Assembly: GCA_037444685.1 (NCBI GenBank)
Contig: JBBILX010000008.1
Location: 102,487 to 166,486 of the forward strand
Direction: 5' to 3'
Length of the DNA: 64,000 bases
From: UBA964 sp037444685
GTDB lineage: Bacteria > Pseudomonadota > Gammaproteobacteria > Steroidobacterales > Steroidobacteraceae
Position 1 is the stretch's first letter; each line of letters opens with the position of its first letter. A program made the translations under genes and the position numbers. This document shows positions 36,423 through 44,739 of this stretch, piece after piece. The notes under the pieces were generated by a model that was not told the DNA's origin, did no database searches, and saw nothing but the letters and a program-made list of their open reading frames with translations.

Positions 36423-38126
36423 TCAGTGTCGGACCGAAGGGTGGGGCACCGTGACGACGTCGACGAGACGCGGCGGCGTGGCGTCCCGGTCGTCGGCCAC
36501 GATCCGCTTGCGCCCGTCCACGGTCTGCTCGCGCCATCGGCGCGGCACGCGGTCGATCGCGATCGCGTGGATCGTCAGCGTACCCTGCGGGTCGATCCGA
36601 AGGCGCAGCCAGTGCTTATAGTCCTGGACGCGCAGGGACGAGAATGCCTCGTTGGCATGCCGCCCAAACACGCGCAACGAGATGAACAGATAGGCACCGA
36701 GCACGATCGAACCGACGATGCCGCCACCGACGAAGGTGATGGCTCCCGAGAGCAGCATCTGCGGCACGGCGCCGAACTCGAGTCCGAGCCAGCGCGTGCT
36801 CAAGACGATCGAGAACCAGCCGAGACCGAAAGCAGCGCCGAGGTGTGCAAGCGCGTGCGCTATCCCGCCCGTCACGCGATACCAGCGCACGTGGGTATCG
36901 GTGAAGAAGACGAAGGCCGAGACGAACAGGATCAGCCAGAGACCGTTGAACGGATCGCGGATTGCGGCCGTCGCGGCCGCCTTGAACGCGCTGCCGAGCT
37001 CGGCGATCGCCGACACATCGAGGCTCGCCGACGCGAGCCACGCCGACAGCGTATAGAGCACGGCGGGAATCGGCAGATACTTCGGATTCAGGAGAGGGAA
37101 CAGCAGGTTCCACCAGGTCAGACCGCGGGAGATGCGCTTGTCGGGATAGCAGGCGCGCTCCGTGAATCCACCCGGCAACGGCTCGGGAGGCGAGCCATGC
37201 GTCGGGTGCAGAAAGGCGCCGCCACCGCCTGCGACGATCTTCTGCACGCCGGCCTCGTTGGCGTGCCGCTTGTAGAAGTGCAGGTCGCCGGTCAGGAACA
37301 CCGAAACGGACCGCTGGAGGATCTTCTCCTCGAAAGCACGCAGCACCGAGCCCTCGTAGCGCGGGTGATCCGGGTACGTCTGCTCGAGCAGCCACTGCGG
37401 TTCGGGCACGCAGAGGATCACGCCCGCGTCGGCCGGCACATGCCGCGCCACGTCCTGGAAATAGCGGACCTGCGGTTCGTCGAGCTCAGCCCCGAGCTGC
37501 AGGTCGATCGCGAACAGCCACCAGTTGGCGGGTAACGCGAGCGCAAAGTAACTGCGGGTCTGATGAGTCGCCAGTCCGGCGAAGCCGCGTTCGGGCCGGC
37601 AGAACAGGCGCGAGAAGGCAACGAGACTGTCGTACCAGTCATGATTGCCGGGGATCGCAAAGACGTTCGTTTGCCGCGCGACGCCGGCGAACGCTGCCGC
37701 GTACGGCGCCTCGGTGCGGCGCGCGTACTCCTCCTTCGATGGGTACGGATAGACCTCGTCACCGCCGAAGATCAGCACCTCGCCGCCGCACGTTCTGTGC
37801 ACGACGCCCGCCCGATCCGCAACCTCGAGCTGGGGCCGTGCCACGAGCTCCGCGACCGCATAGGTCGGATTCCAGCCGTCGCCGAGGTCCGCGGCGTAGT
37901 CGAACCAGAACTCCTCGCCGTCGCGTCCGAAGCGGAACTCGCGCTGCGGCTGACTCGCGAGTGCCTCGATCAGGCGCGTGTCGGAGTGCCGGCCGAACAG
38001 ATTGGCGACGGTGAGCAGGGCGGCCGAGCGCGCGAGCACGGCGGGGTCGTACCAGCCGACCATGCGCGCGCGTCGCGCCGGCAGCAGGTACTCGAGCAGC
38101 GAGGCGGCGAGGGGTCGCACGGACAT
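36423..38126 (-). CDS. Calcineurin-like metallophosphoesterase with C-terminal membrane domain
   Basis: 567 aa. Metallophosphoesterase motifs include EVLIFGGDEVYPYPSKEEYA, FAIPGNHDWYDSLVAFSRLF (GNHD) and SVFLTGDLHFYKRH. After about residue 340 there are several membrane helices, such as LWLILFVSAFVFFTD and GGIVGSIVLGAYLFISL, then a short cytosolic tail. The substrate is unknown. It sits between the OlsF-like gene and a cupin/methyltransferase module on the same strand. Confidence 0.85.
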   Translation of the reverse strand: MSVRPLAASLLEYLLPARRARMVGWYDPAVLARSAALLTVANLFGRHSDTRLIEALASQPQREFRFGRDGEEFWFDYAADLGDGWNPTYAVAELVARPQLEVADRAGVVHRTCGGEVLIFGGDEVYPYPSKEEYARRTEAPYAAAFAGVARQTNVFAIPGNHDWYDSLVAFSRLFCRPERGFAGLATHQTRSYFALALPANWWLFAIDLQLGAELDEPQVRYFQDVARHVPADAGVILCVPEPQWLLEQTYPDHPRYEGSVLRAFEEKILQRSVSVFLTGDLHFYKRHANEAGVQKIVAGGGGAFLHPTHGSPPEPLPGGFTERACYPDKRISRGLTWWNLLFPLLNPKYLPIPAVLYTLSAWLASASLDVSAIAELGSAFKAAATAAIRDPFNGLWLILFVSAFVFFTDTHVRWYRVTGGIAHALAHLGAAFGLGWFSIVLSTRWLGLEFGAVPQMLLSGAITFVGGGIVGSIVLGAYLFISLRVFGRHANEAFSSLRVQDYKHWLRLRIDPQGTLTIHAIAIDRVPRRWREQTVDGRKRIVADDRDATPPRLVDVVTVPHPSVRH

Positions 38127-38175
38127 GTGCGCCAGCTTAGCGCACCCCGCATGGTCGCAATGGCGCGACTGGGCG

Positions 38176-38934
38176 CTACTCGGCGATCGGCCCGTAGTGA
38201 TTGACGACCGTCGCGCTGAAGCGGATCAGCGAGGACGTGCCCCGCAGAGTGCGCATCGGGCCATGCTTGATCCGCGGCGGCCGGAAGAAGTAGTCGCCGG
38301 CCTCGAGGACCTGCGGTCGATGGTTCTCGTGGAGCCAGATCTCGCCGCTGAGCTTGAAGCTCTCCTCGACGCAATCGTGGTGCTCCGCGCGCGTCTCTTC
38401 CCAGCCTGGCGGTATGTTGACGATCGTCGTCATGCCGCCCGTGAGCGGGTCGTGCCGCAGGATCCGCACGGTGATCCCCGACGGCGGTCCGTGCACTGGC
38501 GTCGGCATTTCGTCGACGGTGTTGCCGTCGACCCATAGGAGTGCCGGCTCGGGTCCACGCGCAACGGCACCCGGAGGCAGCAGAGGAGGGGCGGCATCCC
38601 ACATCATCAGCAGACGCGCGCCGCGCTCGCTGGCCATCGGACCATGCGGATAGCCAGCCGGCCGGTACCCGTAGTGACCGGCCGCATAATGTTCGTCACC
38701 CTTGCGCAACTCGCCCTCGAGGACGTAGAGCGCCTCGGCGCCCGCGAGCGTGAAGGTGCCGGGGTGCGTCCAGCCCGGCGGAATCTCCCAGATCGCCGTC
38801 AGGGCGCCGTCGCCGCGATCGCGCGACAGCACTCGCAGCGTGCTGCCTGGCGCGAGGCCGCGCAACCACTCGTTGGCCGGTTCGGCCGGCAGCTCACCAC
38901 TGCGGACGCGCGGCGCGTACGGGCGATCCCACAT
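38176..38934 (-). CDS. Double-cupin protein (DUF4437-like), module A
   Basis: 252 aa with two cupin repeats. The first has WTHPGTFTLAGAEALYVLEG and HYGYRPAGYPHGP; the second has EETRAEHHDCVEESFKLSGE and DYFFRPPRIKHGP. Each has His/Glu ligands suitable for a metal. Its start at 38934 is 3 bp after the methyltransferase stop, so it is the last gene of a three-gene unit (coiled-coil protein, methyltransferase, cupin). Cupins of this sort may be oxygenases or isomerases; activity is not assignable. Confidence 0.82.
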   Translation of the reverse strand: MWDRPYAPRVRSGELPAEPANEWLRGLAPGSTLRVLSRDRGDGALTAIWEIPPGWTHPGTFTLAGAEALYVLEGELRKGDEHYAAGHYGYRPAGYPHGPMASERGARLLMMWDAAPPLLPPGAVARGPEPALLWVDGNTVDEMPTPVHGPPSGITVRILRHDPLTGGMTTIVNIPPGWEETRAEHHDCVEESFKLSGEIWLHENHRPQVLEAGDYFFRPPRIKHGPMRTLRGTSSLIRFSATVVNHYGPIAE

Positions 38935-38936
38935 CG

Positions 38937-40010
38937 TCAGGCCGCCTTTTCGGAGACGAACAACTGCGCCGGGAAACGCCACGCGTCGGGCGCGCGTTCG
39001 CGGACGTGGATGCCGCTGCCATCATCGAATGGCAGCATCCGTGCGCTGGAGAAGCCGATCTCGCGCTGCATGGCCAGATAGTCGGTCTCGGCGAACGCGC
39101 GCATGAACGGCTCTTCGTTGCGCCGCGCGTGACCGTAGTGGATGAAATCGCCGAAGGTCCCGCCCGGCGGGGAGTGGAAGTCGAGGCTGACGAACCGGCC
39201 ACCGGGAGCGAGCACGCGCAGGACCTCTGCCGTGATCCGTCGCAGCGCCGGGCGCGGCAGTTCGTGCAGCAGGAACGTCGAGTGGACGAGATCGAAGTGC
39301 CCGTCGGGAAAAGCGAGTCTTTCGGCATTCTGCTGCGACCAGTGCACCGCGACCCCGGCAGCGCGGCTGCGCTCGAATGCCCGCACGAGACACGGTGCCG
39401 CGAGATCGACGCCGTAGAGCTCCGCGCCCGGGAAGCGCGTGGCGAACGGGAGCGTGCTGCGCCCCGTGCCGCAGCCGAGGTCGAGAATGCGCGCGTAGCA
39501 TCCTTCGGGCACCGCCGCCGTGAACAGCCGGTGGATCTCGTCGGGATCGAGATGCGCTGGCAGCGTCGTGCGCCGGCCGACGTCATAGGCGATTCCAGCG
39601 AGCGGATCGCTCCAGACGCCTCCCGGATGCTGGTGGAACTCGACGCGCGAGTAGTAGCGCGGCAGTTCGAGCTTCGGGTCGAGGCGCAAGGCGCCGCTTG
39701 CCTCGCCCTGCTGCCGGGCGTCGGCGAGCGCGGCGGCGAGTCGCGGCCGCTCGGCCGACACGAGCGCGATGATGCCACGTGGGCTCGAGTATTTAAGGCG
39801 CTGCAGGTGGCGTTCGAACCACGCGAAATACCGGTAGTTCACGCTCGCACGCATGAGCCGCTCGGTCTCATCGGCATCGGTGGCGTGAGCGGCGAGCGTC
39901 GCATGATCGCACTGCACGGCGCGGTAGAGATCGCGCGACCAGAAGCCCTTGGCGCGACGGAGGAAGTCATGATACGCGCGGAATGCGCGACGCGGCGACG
40001 GCTCGATCAT
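38937..40010 (-). CDS. SAM-dependent methyltransferase of module A
   Basis: 357 aa. A helical N-terminal domain (about 1-165) is followed by a class I methyltransferase domain. Motif I is ARILDLGCGTGRSTLPFA, motif II is ELYGVDLAAPCL, and the post-motif is FDLVHSTFLLHELPRPALRR then LRVLAPGGRFVSLDFH. The linker has the pattern DPxLxxPxYxxxxxxHxxPG, shared with the methyltransferase at 55928. Its start overlaps the preceding small gene as ATGA. The substrate is unknown. The N-terminal domain plus coiled-coil partner suggests a specialised acceptor-binding complex, which is inference. Confidence 0.88.
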   Translation of the reverse strand: MIEPSPRRAFRAYHDFLRRAKGFWSRDLYRAVQCDHATLAAHATDADETERLMRASVNYRYFAWFERHLQRLKYSSPRGIIALVSAERPRLAAALADARQQGEASGALRLDPKLELPRYYSRVEFHQHPGGVWSDPLAGIAYDVGRRTTLPAHLDPDEIHRLFTAAVPEGCYARILDLGCGTGRSTLPFATRFPGAELYGVDLAAPCLVRAFERSRAAGVAVHWSQQNAERLAFPDGHFDLVHSTFLLHELPRPALRRITAEVLRVLAPGGRFVSLDFHSPPGGTFGDFIHYGHARRNEEPFMRAFAETDYLAMQREIGFSSARMLPFDDGSGIHVRERAPDAWRFPAQLFVSEKAA

Positions 40011-40258
40011 CGCTGCTCCGCGGCGAGCGGTCCGAGCACGGCGCGCACGTAGAGATCGTCCTCGGCCTCGATGTCGCGCTGCTGCGTCTCATTGGGCTCC
40101 CAGCCCTCGATCTCTTCGCGCGCGGGGATACCATGACGCTCGAGCACGGCCTCGAGCGCGCGTTGCCGGTCGCGCAGCACCTGTACCTCGGCCGCCAGTG
40201 CCACGGTCATGGCCACCAGCCTGTCGAGCGCCGGATCGTCGAAGAACGTCTGTCCCAT
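40007..40258 (-). CDS. Small coiled-coil partner of methyltransferase, module A
   Basis: 83 aa from ATG 40258. A heptad-like helix (LVAMTVALAAEVQVLRDRQR, continuing ALEAVLERHG) is followed by an acidic tail (EEIEGW and DIEAEDDLYVRAVLGPL). It is similar in pattern to the 100-aa protein at 57118. Its stop overlaps the methyltransferase start, so the two are translationally coupled. No known family was recognised. It is first in the unit and lies 58 bp from an FNR-box palindrome. Confidence 0.65.
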   Translation of the reverse strand: MGQTFFDDPALDRLVAMTVALAAEVQVLRDRQRALEAVLERHGIPAREEIEGWEPNETQQRDIEAEDDLYVRAVLGPLAAEQR

Positions 40259-40316
40259 CTGCGCCCCACCCGCTGTCGAGCCGATCCCAGACGCTAGCGC
40301 ACGGCCGTCGGCTCGC

Positions 40317-40332
40317 ACTGATCCAGATCAGT
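40317..40332. promoter_or_regulatory. FNR/DNR-type box between module A and a membrane protein gene
   Basis: ACTGATCCAGATCAGT is a palindrome with 7-bp arms and two central bases, matching the FNR-family pattern TGAT-N4-ATCA. The same 15 bases occur at 43958-43972. It lies 66 bp (centre) from the start of module A on the minus strand and 41.5 bp from the start of the 40366 gene on the plus strand. Confidence 0.6.
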
Positions 40333-40365
40333 CACCCACCTGCGCCGGGCGCATACTCTGCCGAC

Positions 40366-41031
40366 ATGGACCATGCCGGCTGGCAGTTCGTTCACATCCT
40401 GTTGTTCGTATTCTGGCTCGGCGCCGATGTCGGCGTCTGGCTGTCGATGCTGTTCGTCCGCGACGCCCGTCTGGCGTTCGCGACCCGTGTCACGATCGTC
40501 CGGCTCGCCTTCCTGATCGATCTCGCGCCACGCTTCGCTTTCGCGTTGATGATTCCGGTCGGTACCGAGCTCGCACGCGGGCTCGGGGTGTTGCCGGAGG
40601 CTCCGGCACTACGACCCGCAGCGTGGGCGGTCGGGCTCGGCTGGTGCGTACTGCATCTGCTCGTGCTGCACCGCAAGGGCACGCGGCTCGCTGCCCGCTT
40701 GCGACGGCTCAATGTCGCGTTCGAAGCAGTGGCGGGAATCGGTCTCGTCGGTTTCGCGTCGGCGGCACTCAGCGGCGCCACGCATGCCGGAACCGTGCCA
40801 GCCTGGTTTGCGCTGAAGCTGCTGCTTTTCGGCCTCGTCTTCCTCGTGGTCCTCGGCATCGACACGCGATTCCAGCCATTCTCGATGCTGCTCGCGACGG
40901 CACCCGACGGTCCCACGCCGGCGCAGCAGATCGCGATACGCCGCGCGACCGACCGGACACTGGTCTGGGCGCTGCTTCTGTACGCACTGCTCGTCGCGAT
41001 CGCGTGGCTTGGCAAACTCAAGCCGATCTAG
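40366..41031 (+). CDS. Membrane protein of unknown function
   Basis: 221 aa with about six hydrophobic helices, such as FVHILLFVFWLGADVGVWLS, FAFALMIPVGTELARGLG and LVWALLLYALLVAIAWLG. The conserved-looking His/Trp/Asp in the first helix resembles DUF2269/CopD-like quinol or haem-binding membrane proteins, but this is weak. The ATG lies exactly where activation from the FNR box at -41.5 would place the transcript start, so the mRNA may be leaderless or the start is further in. The 3' end overlaps the convergent MFS gene by 14 bp. Confidence 0.7.
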   Translation: MDHAGWQFVHILLFVFWLGADVGVWLSMLFVRDARLAFATRVTIVRLAFLIDLAPRFAFALMIPVGTELARGLGVLPEAPALRPAAWAVGLGWCVLHLLVLHRKGTRLAARLRRLNVAFEAVAGIGLVGFASAALSGATHAGTVPAWFALKLLLFGLVFLVVLGIDTRFQPFSMLLATAPDGPTPAQQIAIRRATDRTLVWALLLYALLVAIAWLGKLKPI

Positions 41032-42259
41032 GGGTCCGTACGGCGTCAGGCTGCCGCGAAGTCAGGGCGCGCCATCGGCGCCAGCCGATCCAGAGGCTTG
41101 CAATTGCAAGCGGCCCAGCCAGAACCGACAGCGCCGCCATGGAACGGCCCACCGCCAGCGGATCGGCGAACCAGTGGTCGGTCAGCGCTCCGACGCCGAC
41201 GGGACCGAGGCCGAGACCGATCAGGTTCAGGATGAACAGGTAGCAAGCCGTCACCTGGGCGCGCAACTCGTTGGGTGTGACCTCCTGGATTGCGGCGGCG
41301 GCGACGCCGAGCGGGACGGTCGTCAGGAATGTCACCGGCCCCAGCAGCGCGAGCACCGCCTTCGCCGATCCAGCGAGCGGCGCAAGCGTGGCAAACGGCA
41401 GCAGTGCCACGGCGCCAGCGACCATTCCGCGCCAGTTCGCATCGGTATGGCCGGCTCGGCGCAGCCAACCGGCACGGAGACCACCCGCAAGCACACCCGG
41501 AACGCCGCAGCCGAGAGTGATCAACCCGTAGGCAGTGCCGACCTCGGCGGGCGTCCAACCGAAGAGCCGGATCAGCAGCGCTGGCGTCGAGGCGGCAATA
41601 CCGAACGTATAGACCGCAAGCAGCGCGAGCCCCAGGTGATGGCCCAGATACACCCCTCGCCGCTGCCAGACGAATCGCGCGGCAGCGCGCCATGAACGGT
41701 GCAGATTGCCCTCCTCCGTCCGGCCGCGCCGCACGGGCTCGCGGATCGTCGCCAGCAATGGCACGAGCAGCAGGCTCGGCAGACCGACGGCCAGGAAAGC
41801 GGCCTGCCATGGACGCAGCTCACCGAGCACCGGCCAGTGCAGCGGCCCGTCGCCGACTACGAGACCGACAACCGTGCCGCCGATCAGCAGCGCAAGACCG
41901 CTGCCAAGCGACGTGCCGGTCATGCAGCTCCAGACGGCGGCGCCAATCAGGATCACGTTGCGGCGGTTCCACTGGTCTCTGAGCCGCCCGAGCGGCAGAC
42001 CCATTAGCGTATAGAACACGCCGAATGCGACGCCTTGCACCAGACCCACTTGCCTGTCGCTGATGCGCAGATCCTGCCAAAGCGGCTCGGTCAGCAGGTT
42101 GATCACCTGCCGATCGACGAATGAGACCGCGTTGGCGAGCAACAGGATCGCGACGACGCTCCAGGCGCGCCGCGGCAAAGGCCAATCGCCCGACACGCCC
42201 AGCTCAGCGAAGACTGGTCGCCGGCCGCGGCGTGCAGTAGTCCCATGCCGCGTTGCCAT
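41018..42259 (-). CDS. MFS transporter, spinster-like, with an apparent internal deletion
   Basis: 413 aa, shorter than usual family members. The first helices include AILLLANAVSFVDRQVINLL, followed by the loop GLPLGRLRDQWNRRNVILIG. The sequence then passes from AVWSCMT directly to GTSLGSGLALLIGG. In related transporters about 45-60 residues (a TM segment with ARxGVGxGEA and the DYFPPE loop) separate these parts. The rest is normal, including LRPWQAAFLAVGLPSLLL and AAAIQEVTPNELRAQVTACY. It may have an altered topology. Its start overlaps the end of the upstream gene by 56 bp. Substrate unknown. Confidence 0.82.
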   Translation of the reverse strand: MATRHGTTARRGRRPVFAELGVSGDWPLPRRAWSVVAILLLANAVSFVDRQVINLLTEPLWQDLRISDRQVGLVQGVAFGVFYTLMGLPLGRLRDQWNRRNVILIGAAVWSCMTGTSLGSGLALLIGGTVVGLVVGDGPLHWPVLGELRPWQAAFLAVGLPSLLLVPLLATIREPVRRGRTEEGNLHRSWRAAARFVWQRRGVYLGHHLGLALLAVYTFGIAASTPALLIRLFGWTPAEVGTAYGLITLGCGVPGVLAGGLRAGWLRRAGHTDANWRGMVAGAVALLPFATLAPLAGSAKAVLALLGPVTFLTTVPLGVAAAAIQEVTPNELRAQVTACYLFILNLIGLGLGPVGVGALTDHWFADPLAVGRSMAALSVLAGPLAIASLWIGWRRWRALTSRQPDAVRTPRSA

Positions 42260-42758
42260 GCACGTAATGGCGCCAGTCGTTCGAGACGCGCTCGCCGTTG
42301 ATCAGGCAACGCCGTACGACGCGCCCGTCCCGCAGCTGCTGCCAGACGCGGCTGCGCCAGCGACCGCAGGCGCTGTTGTTGATCATCTCGTAGTAGACCC
42401 CGGCGTCCTCGGGCCCACCGTTGAGCCTCACCCACTTCATCAAGGTCGTCAGGTTCTGGTCATCGGCCGCAGGCTCAGTGACCCAGCCGGCGACGTCGTC
42501 GTTCCAGATGTAGAACTGCCTCGAGCCCTCGACGTAACGAATCCTGAAATCCTTGGTGACTGCCCGCCCGTCGGGCCAGGTGTACATGTTCACCTGGTGA
42601 TAGGCGTAGGGCGGCTGCTCGGGGAAGATCACGAGCATCGTGCAACGGTGCTCGTCGAGCTTGTTCCCCTCGGCGTCGAACCAGCGGTACGTGTCGGCCC
42701 AGACGCCTTCGTTGTGCGCAAGCAGCGTCATCTCGTTCCGGATGTTGGTCCAAGACAT
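42204..42758 (-). CDS. Conserved hypothetical protein, DUF3598/lipocalin-like
   Basis: 184 aa without signal or membrane helix. It is rich in Trp/Tyr and beta strands: MTLLAHNEGVWADTYRWFDA, LDEHRCTMLVIFPEQPPYAY and RQFYIWNDDVAGWVTEPAAD. I recognise a DUF3598-like pattern but not firmly. The fold would be a lipocalin-like barrel that can bind a hydrophobic ligand. It starts 19 bp after the Rieske oxygenase stop and overlaps the MFS start, making a three-gene unit. Confidence 0.6.
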   Translation of the reverse strand: MSWTNIRNEMTLLAHNEGVWADTYRWFDAEGNKLDEHRCTMLVIFPEQPPYAYHQVNMYTWPDGRAVTKDFRIRYVEGSRQFYIWNDDVAGWVTEPAADDQNLTTLMKWVRLNGGPEDAGVYYEMINNSACGRWRSRVWQQLRDGRVVRRCLINGERVSNDWRHYVHGNAAWDYCTPRPATSLR

Positions 42759-42776
42759 CGTCGTTCCTCGCTCGAG

Positions 42777-43913
42777 CTAGGACCGCGTCGTCTCGGTCCC
42801 CGTCGTCACCGCCGAGGCCGCGAGCGGCACGTTGTCGTATACCCAGCCCCTCGTTTCGCGCCGGGCCGGCGATGGAATGGTCAGCACGCGGCTGCCCCGA
42901 CGGACAGCGCCGATCGCGGCGGTGTCGATGCGCCAGCCGCGCTCGGCCCACTCCCGGAGTCGCTCACGGTAGTGCAGCGCCAGCGCGTCGGCGCGCACGC
43001 TGAGCTGATCCGTCGCGGATTCTGGCGTGAAGATCGGCTCGATCTTCTCGATGATGCGCCGGTCCTGCTCGATAATGGCCATAGCGCGGCGGTCGGCGCC
43101 CCGCTTGAAAAACCGACTGGTCAGGAAGTTGCGCGCATTGACGAAGAACACGCGATCGATGAATTCGTCGACGGGCGTGTGATAGATGTACTGGTGCGAC
43201 CAGGCGCGCGCCGTGATGTGCACATAGGTCCACACGTGCGACGGCCCGTGGAAGCCGGATCCGGAGACGACCTTGGTGGCGGGCTTGCGCAGCATGCGCC
43301 AGAGCCCCCTCGGCGGCGGCGGCTCGAACTCCATCATGGTCCCTGCGCCCCAGTCCGTGCGGTCGATCCTGAACTCAGGCACACGGTATCCCTCCTCGGC
43401 GCCCTGGTAACCCATGGCCGGATGGACGAACTCCGTGTGTGCCGGATCGAGCGCGTTCTCTATCGCGCGCTCGTAGTGGGTGTTCAGCGTGAAATCGTAG
43501 TGGTCGAAGGTCCACCCCGGCTGATCCCATTCGGGAATTTCGAGGATGCCGGGTCGTTCGTGCTCGGGCAGGTCGCCGAGGAACGCGAAGACGATGCCGT
43601 ACTTCTCGAGTGTCGGGTAGGAGTCGATCCGCGCGCGCTGCGGCGGAACGGTGTCGCGGCCGAGGGACGGAATCCAGCGGCAATGCCCCTCGCCGTCGAA
43701 GCTCCAGCCATGATAGGGGCACTGCAGGAGGCCGCGCACGACCTTGCCGTCGGCGAGCGAAGCACCCCGGTGCGTGCAGACGTTGGACACGCAGCGCGCC
43801 CTGCCCTCGAGGTCGCGGAAGAGCGCGAAGTCCCGGCCCAGCATGCGAACCCGTAGCGGCATTGCACCGAGGTCAGCACTGCGCGCGGCGGCGTACCAGA
43901 AATTGACGTACAT
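42777..43913 (-). CDS. Rieske non-haem iron oxygenase, alpha subunit
   Basis: 378 aa. The N-terminal Rieske 2Fe-2S domain has Cys46-Thr-His48 and Cys65-Pro-Tyr-His68 (VCTHRGAS, QCPYHGW). The catalytic domain has ENALDPAHTEFVH, giving the iron ligands His159, His164 and a bridging Asp156. This is the VanA/phthalate/PaO-type one-component alpha subunit that hydroxylates or demethylates aromatic or polycyclic substrates with an external reductase. No reductase is nearby. An FNR box is centred 52 bp upstream of its start, well placed for activation. It heads a unit with the DUF3598-like and MFS genes. Confidence 0.91.
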   Translation of the reverse strand: MYVNFWYAAARSADLGAMPLRVRMLGRDFALFRDLEGRARCVSNVCTHRGASLADGKVVRGLLQCPYHGWSFDGEGHCRWIPSLGRDTVPPQRARIDSYPTLEKYGIVFAFLGDLPEHERPGILEIPEWDQPGWTFDHYDFTLNTHYERAIENALDPAHTEFVHPAMGYQGAEEGYRVPEFRIDRTDWGAGTMMEFEPPPPRGLWRMLRKPATKVVSGSGFHGPSHVWTYVHITARAWSHQYIYHTPVDEFIDRVFFVNARNFLTSRFFKRGADRRAMAIIEQDRRIIEKIEPIFTPESATDQLSVRADALALHYRERLREWAERGWRIDTAAIGAVRRGSRVLTIPSPARRETRGWVYDNVPLAASAVTTGTETTRS

Positions 43914-43957
43914 CGAAATCCCCGCAGCGGATTGTGCGCAGCGGCAACGGCGCGCTC

Positions 43958-43973
43958 ACTGATCCAGATCAGC
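43958..43973. promoter_or_regulatory. FNR/DNR-type box between the Rieske oxygenase and FNR-type regulator genes
   Basis: ACTGATCCAGATCAGC shares its first 15 bases with the site at 40317-40331 and fits TGAT-N4-ATCA. It ends 12 bp before the GTG of the regulator, so it suits autorepression. It is 52 bp (centre) from the Rieske start on the other strand, suiting activation near -41. Confidence 0.62.
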
Positions 43974-43985
43974 TACCATCCGGCC

Positions 43986-44696
43986 GTGATCGACGCGTGC
44001 GTCCATTGCCTCGCCCGGCGCGGCACGATCTGCGCCGCCCTCGACGATCGACCACTCGCTCGGCTGTTCGCGCTCGCAACGACGCAACGCGTCGCGGCCG
44101 GCAGCTGGCTCGTCCGTCCCGGCGACCGCGCCGACCACGTCTACATGCTGCGCGCCGGACATGCTCACGTCTCGCGCGTGACGCGCGATGGCAAACGCCA
44201 GATCCTCGCCTTTTTGTTCCCTGGCGATTTCTTCGCTTTCACCCAGGAGCCGCGCTACGTCTACGGCGCCTATGCCGACACCGATCTCGTGCTGTGCCGC
44301 CTGCCGCGACCGCAGTTCGAGACTTTCGTCGATGCGACTCCGGAACTCGACAGGCGTATCCGCTTCCAGCTCGAGCGCCTGCTCGACAGCGCCCAGGAGC
44401 TGATCTTCACGCTCGGACGCAAAACCGCCCTCGAGCGTGTCGCGTCATTCATCTGGTATCTGCAGTACCGCCAGCGGAAGCTCGGCCGTAGCGGGCCGCG
44501 CTGGGCGATACCGATGTCACGCGCCGACATCGCCGATTTCCTGGGCTTGACCAGCGAGTCGGTCAGCCGCGCGATCACCCGGCTGCGCCGCGCGGGGCTG
44601 ATCGAACTGCCCGTGCCCGGGGAGGTCCAGATCCTCGACATGGTCAGGCTGCGCGAGCTCGGCGTCGTGCTCGCCGAGCCGGCGCCACACGACTGA
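43986..44696 (+). CDS. FNR-type Crp/Fnr transcriptional regulator with N-terminal cysteine cluster
   Basis: 236 aa from GTG 43986. N-terminal Cys5, Cys8 and Cys16 (CVHCLARRGTIC) and central Cys104 (DLVLCRLPR) match the layout of the four 4Fe-4S ligands of FNR. The cyclic-nucleotide-like beta roll follows (WLVRPGDRADHVYMLRAG). The recognition helix LTSESVSRAITRL has Glu191, Ser194 and Arg195, equivalent to FNR Glu209/Ser212/Arg213 that read TTGAT half-sites. Predicted: oxygen- or redox-sensing regulator binding the two identical boxes in the window, including one before itself. Confidence 0.9.
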   Translation: MIDACVHCLARRGTICAALDDRPLARLFALATTQRVAAGSWLVRPGDRADHVYMLRAGHAHVSRVTRDGKRQILAFLFPGDFFAFTQEPRYVYGAYADTDLVLCRLPRPQFETFVDATPELDRRIRFQLERLLDSAQELIFTLGRKTALERVASFIWYLQYRQRKLGRSGPRWAIPMSRADIADFLGLTSESVSRAITRLRRAGLIELPVPGEVQILDMVRLRELGVVLAEPAPHD

Positions 44697-44739
44697 CCGG
44701 CCCCCTTCGCGACGCCGGCCGTCGATCGCGGCGCACGCT

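Noticed and set aside
44698..44735. Short GC-rich inverted repeats between the FNR-type regulator and ybbP
   Set aside because: The stems are only about 5 bp and there is no T tract, so a terminator is not supported.
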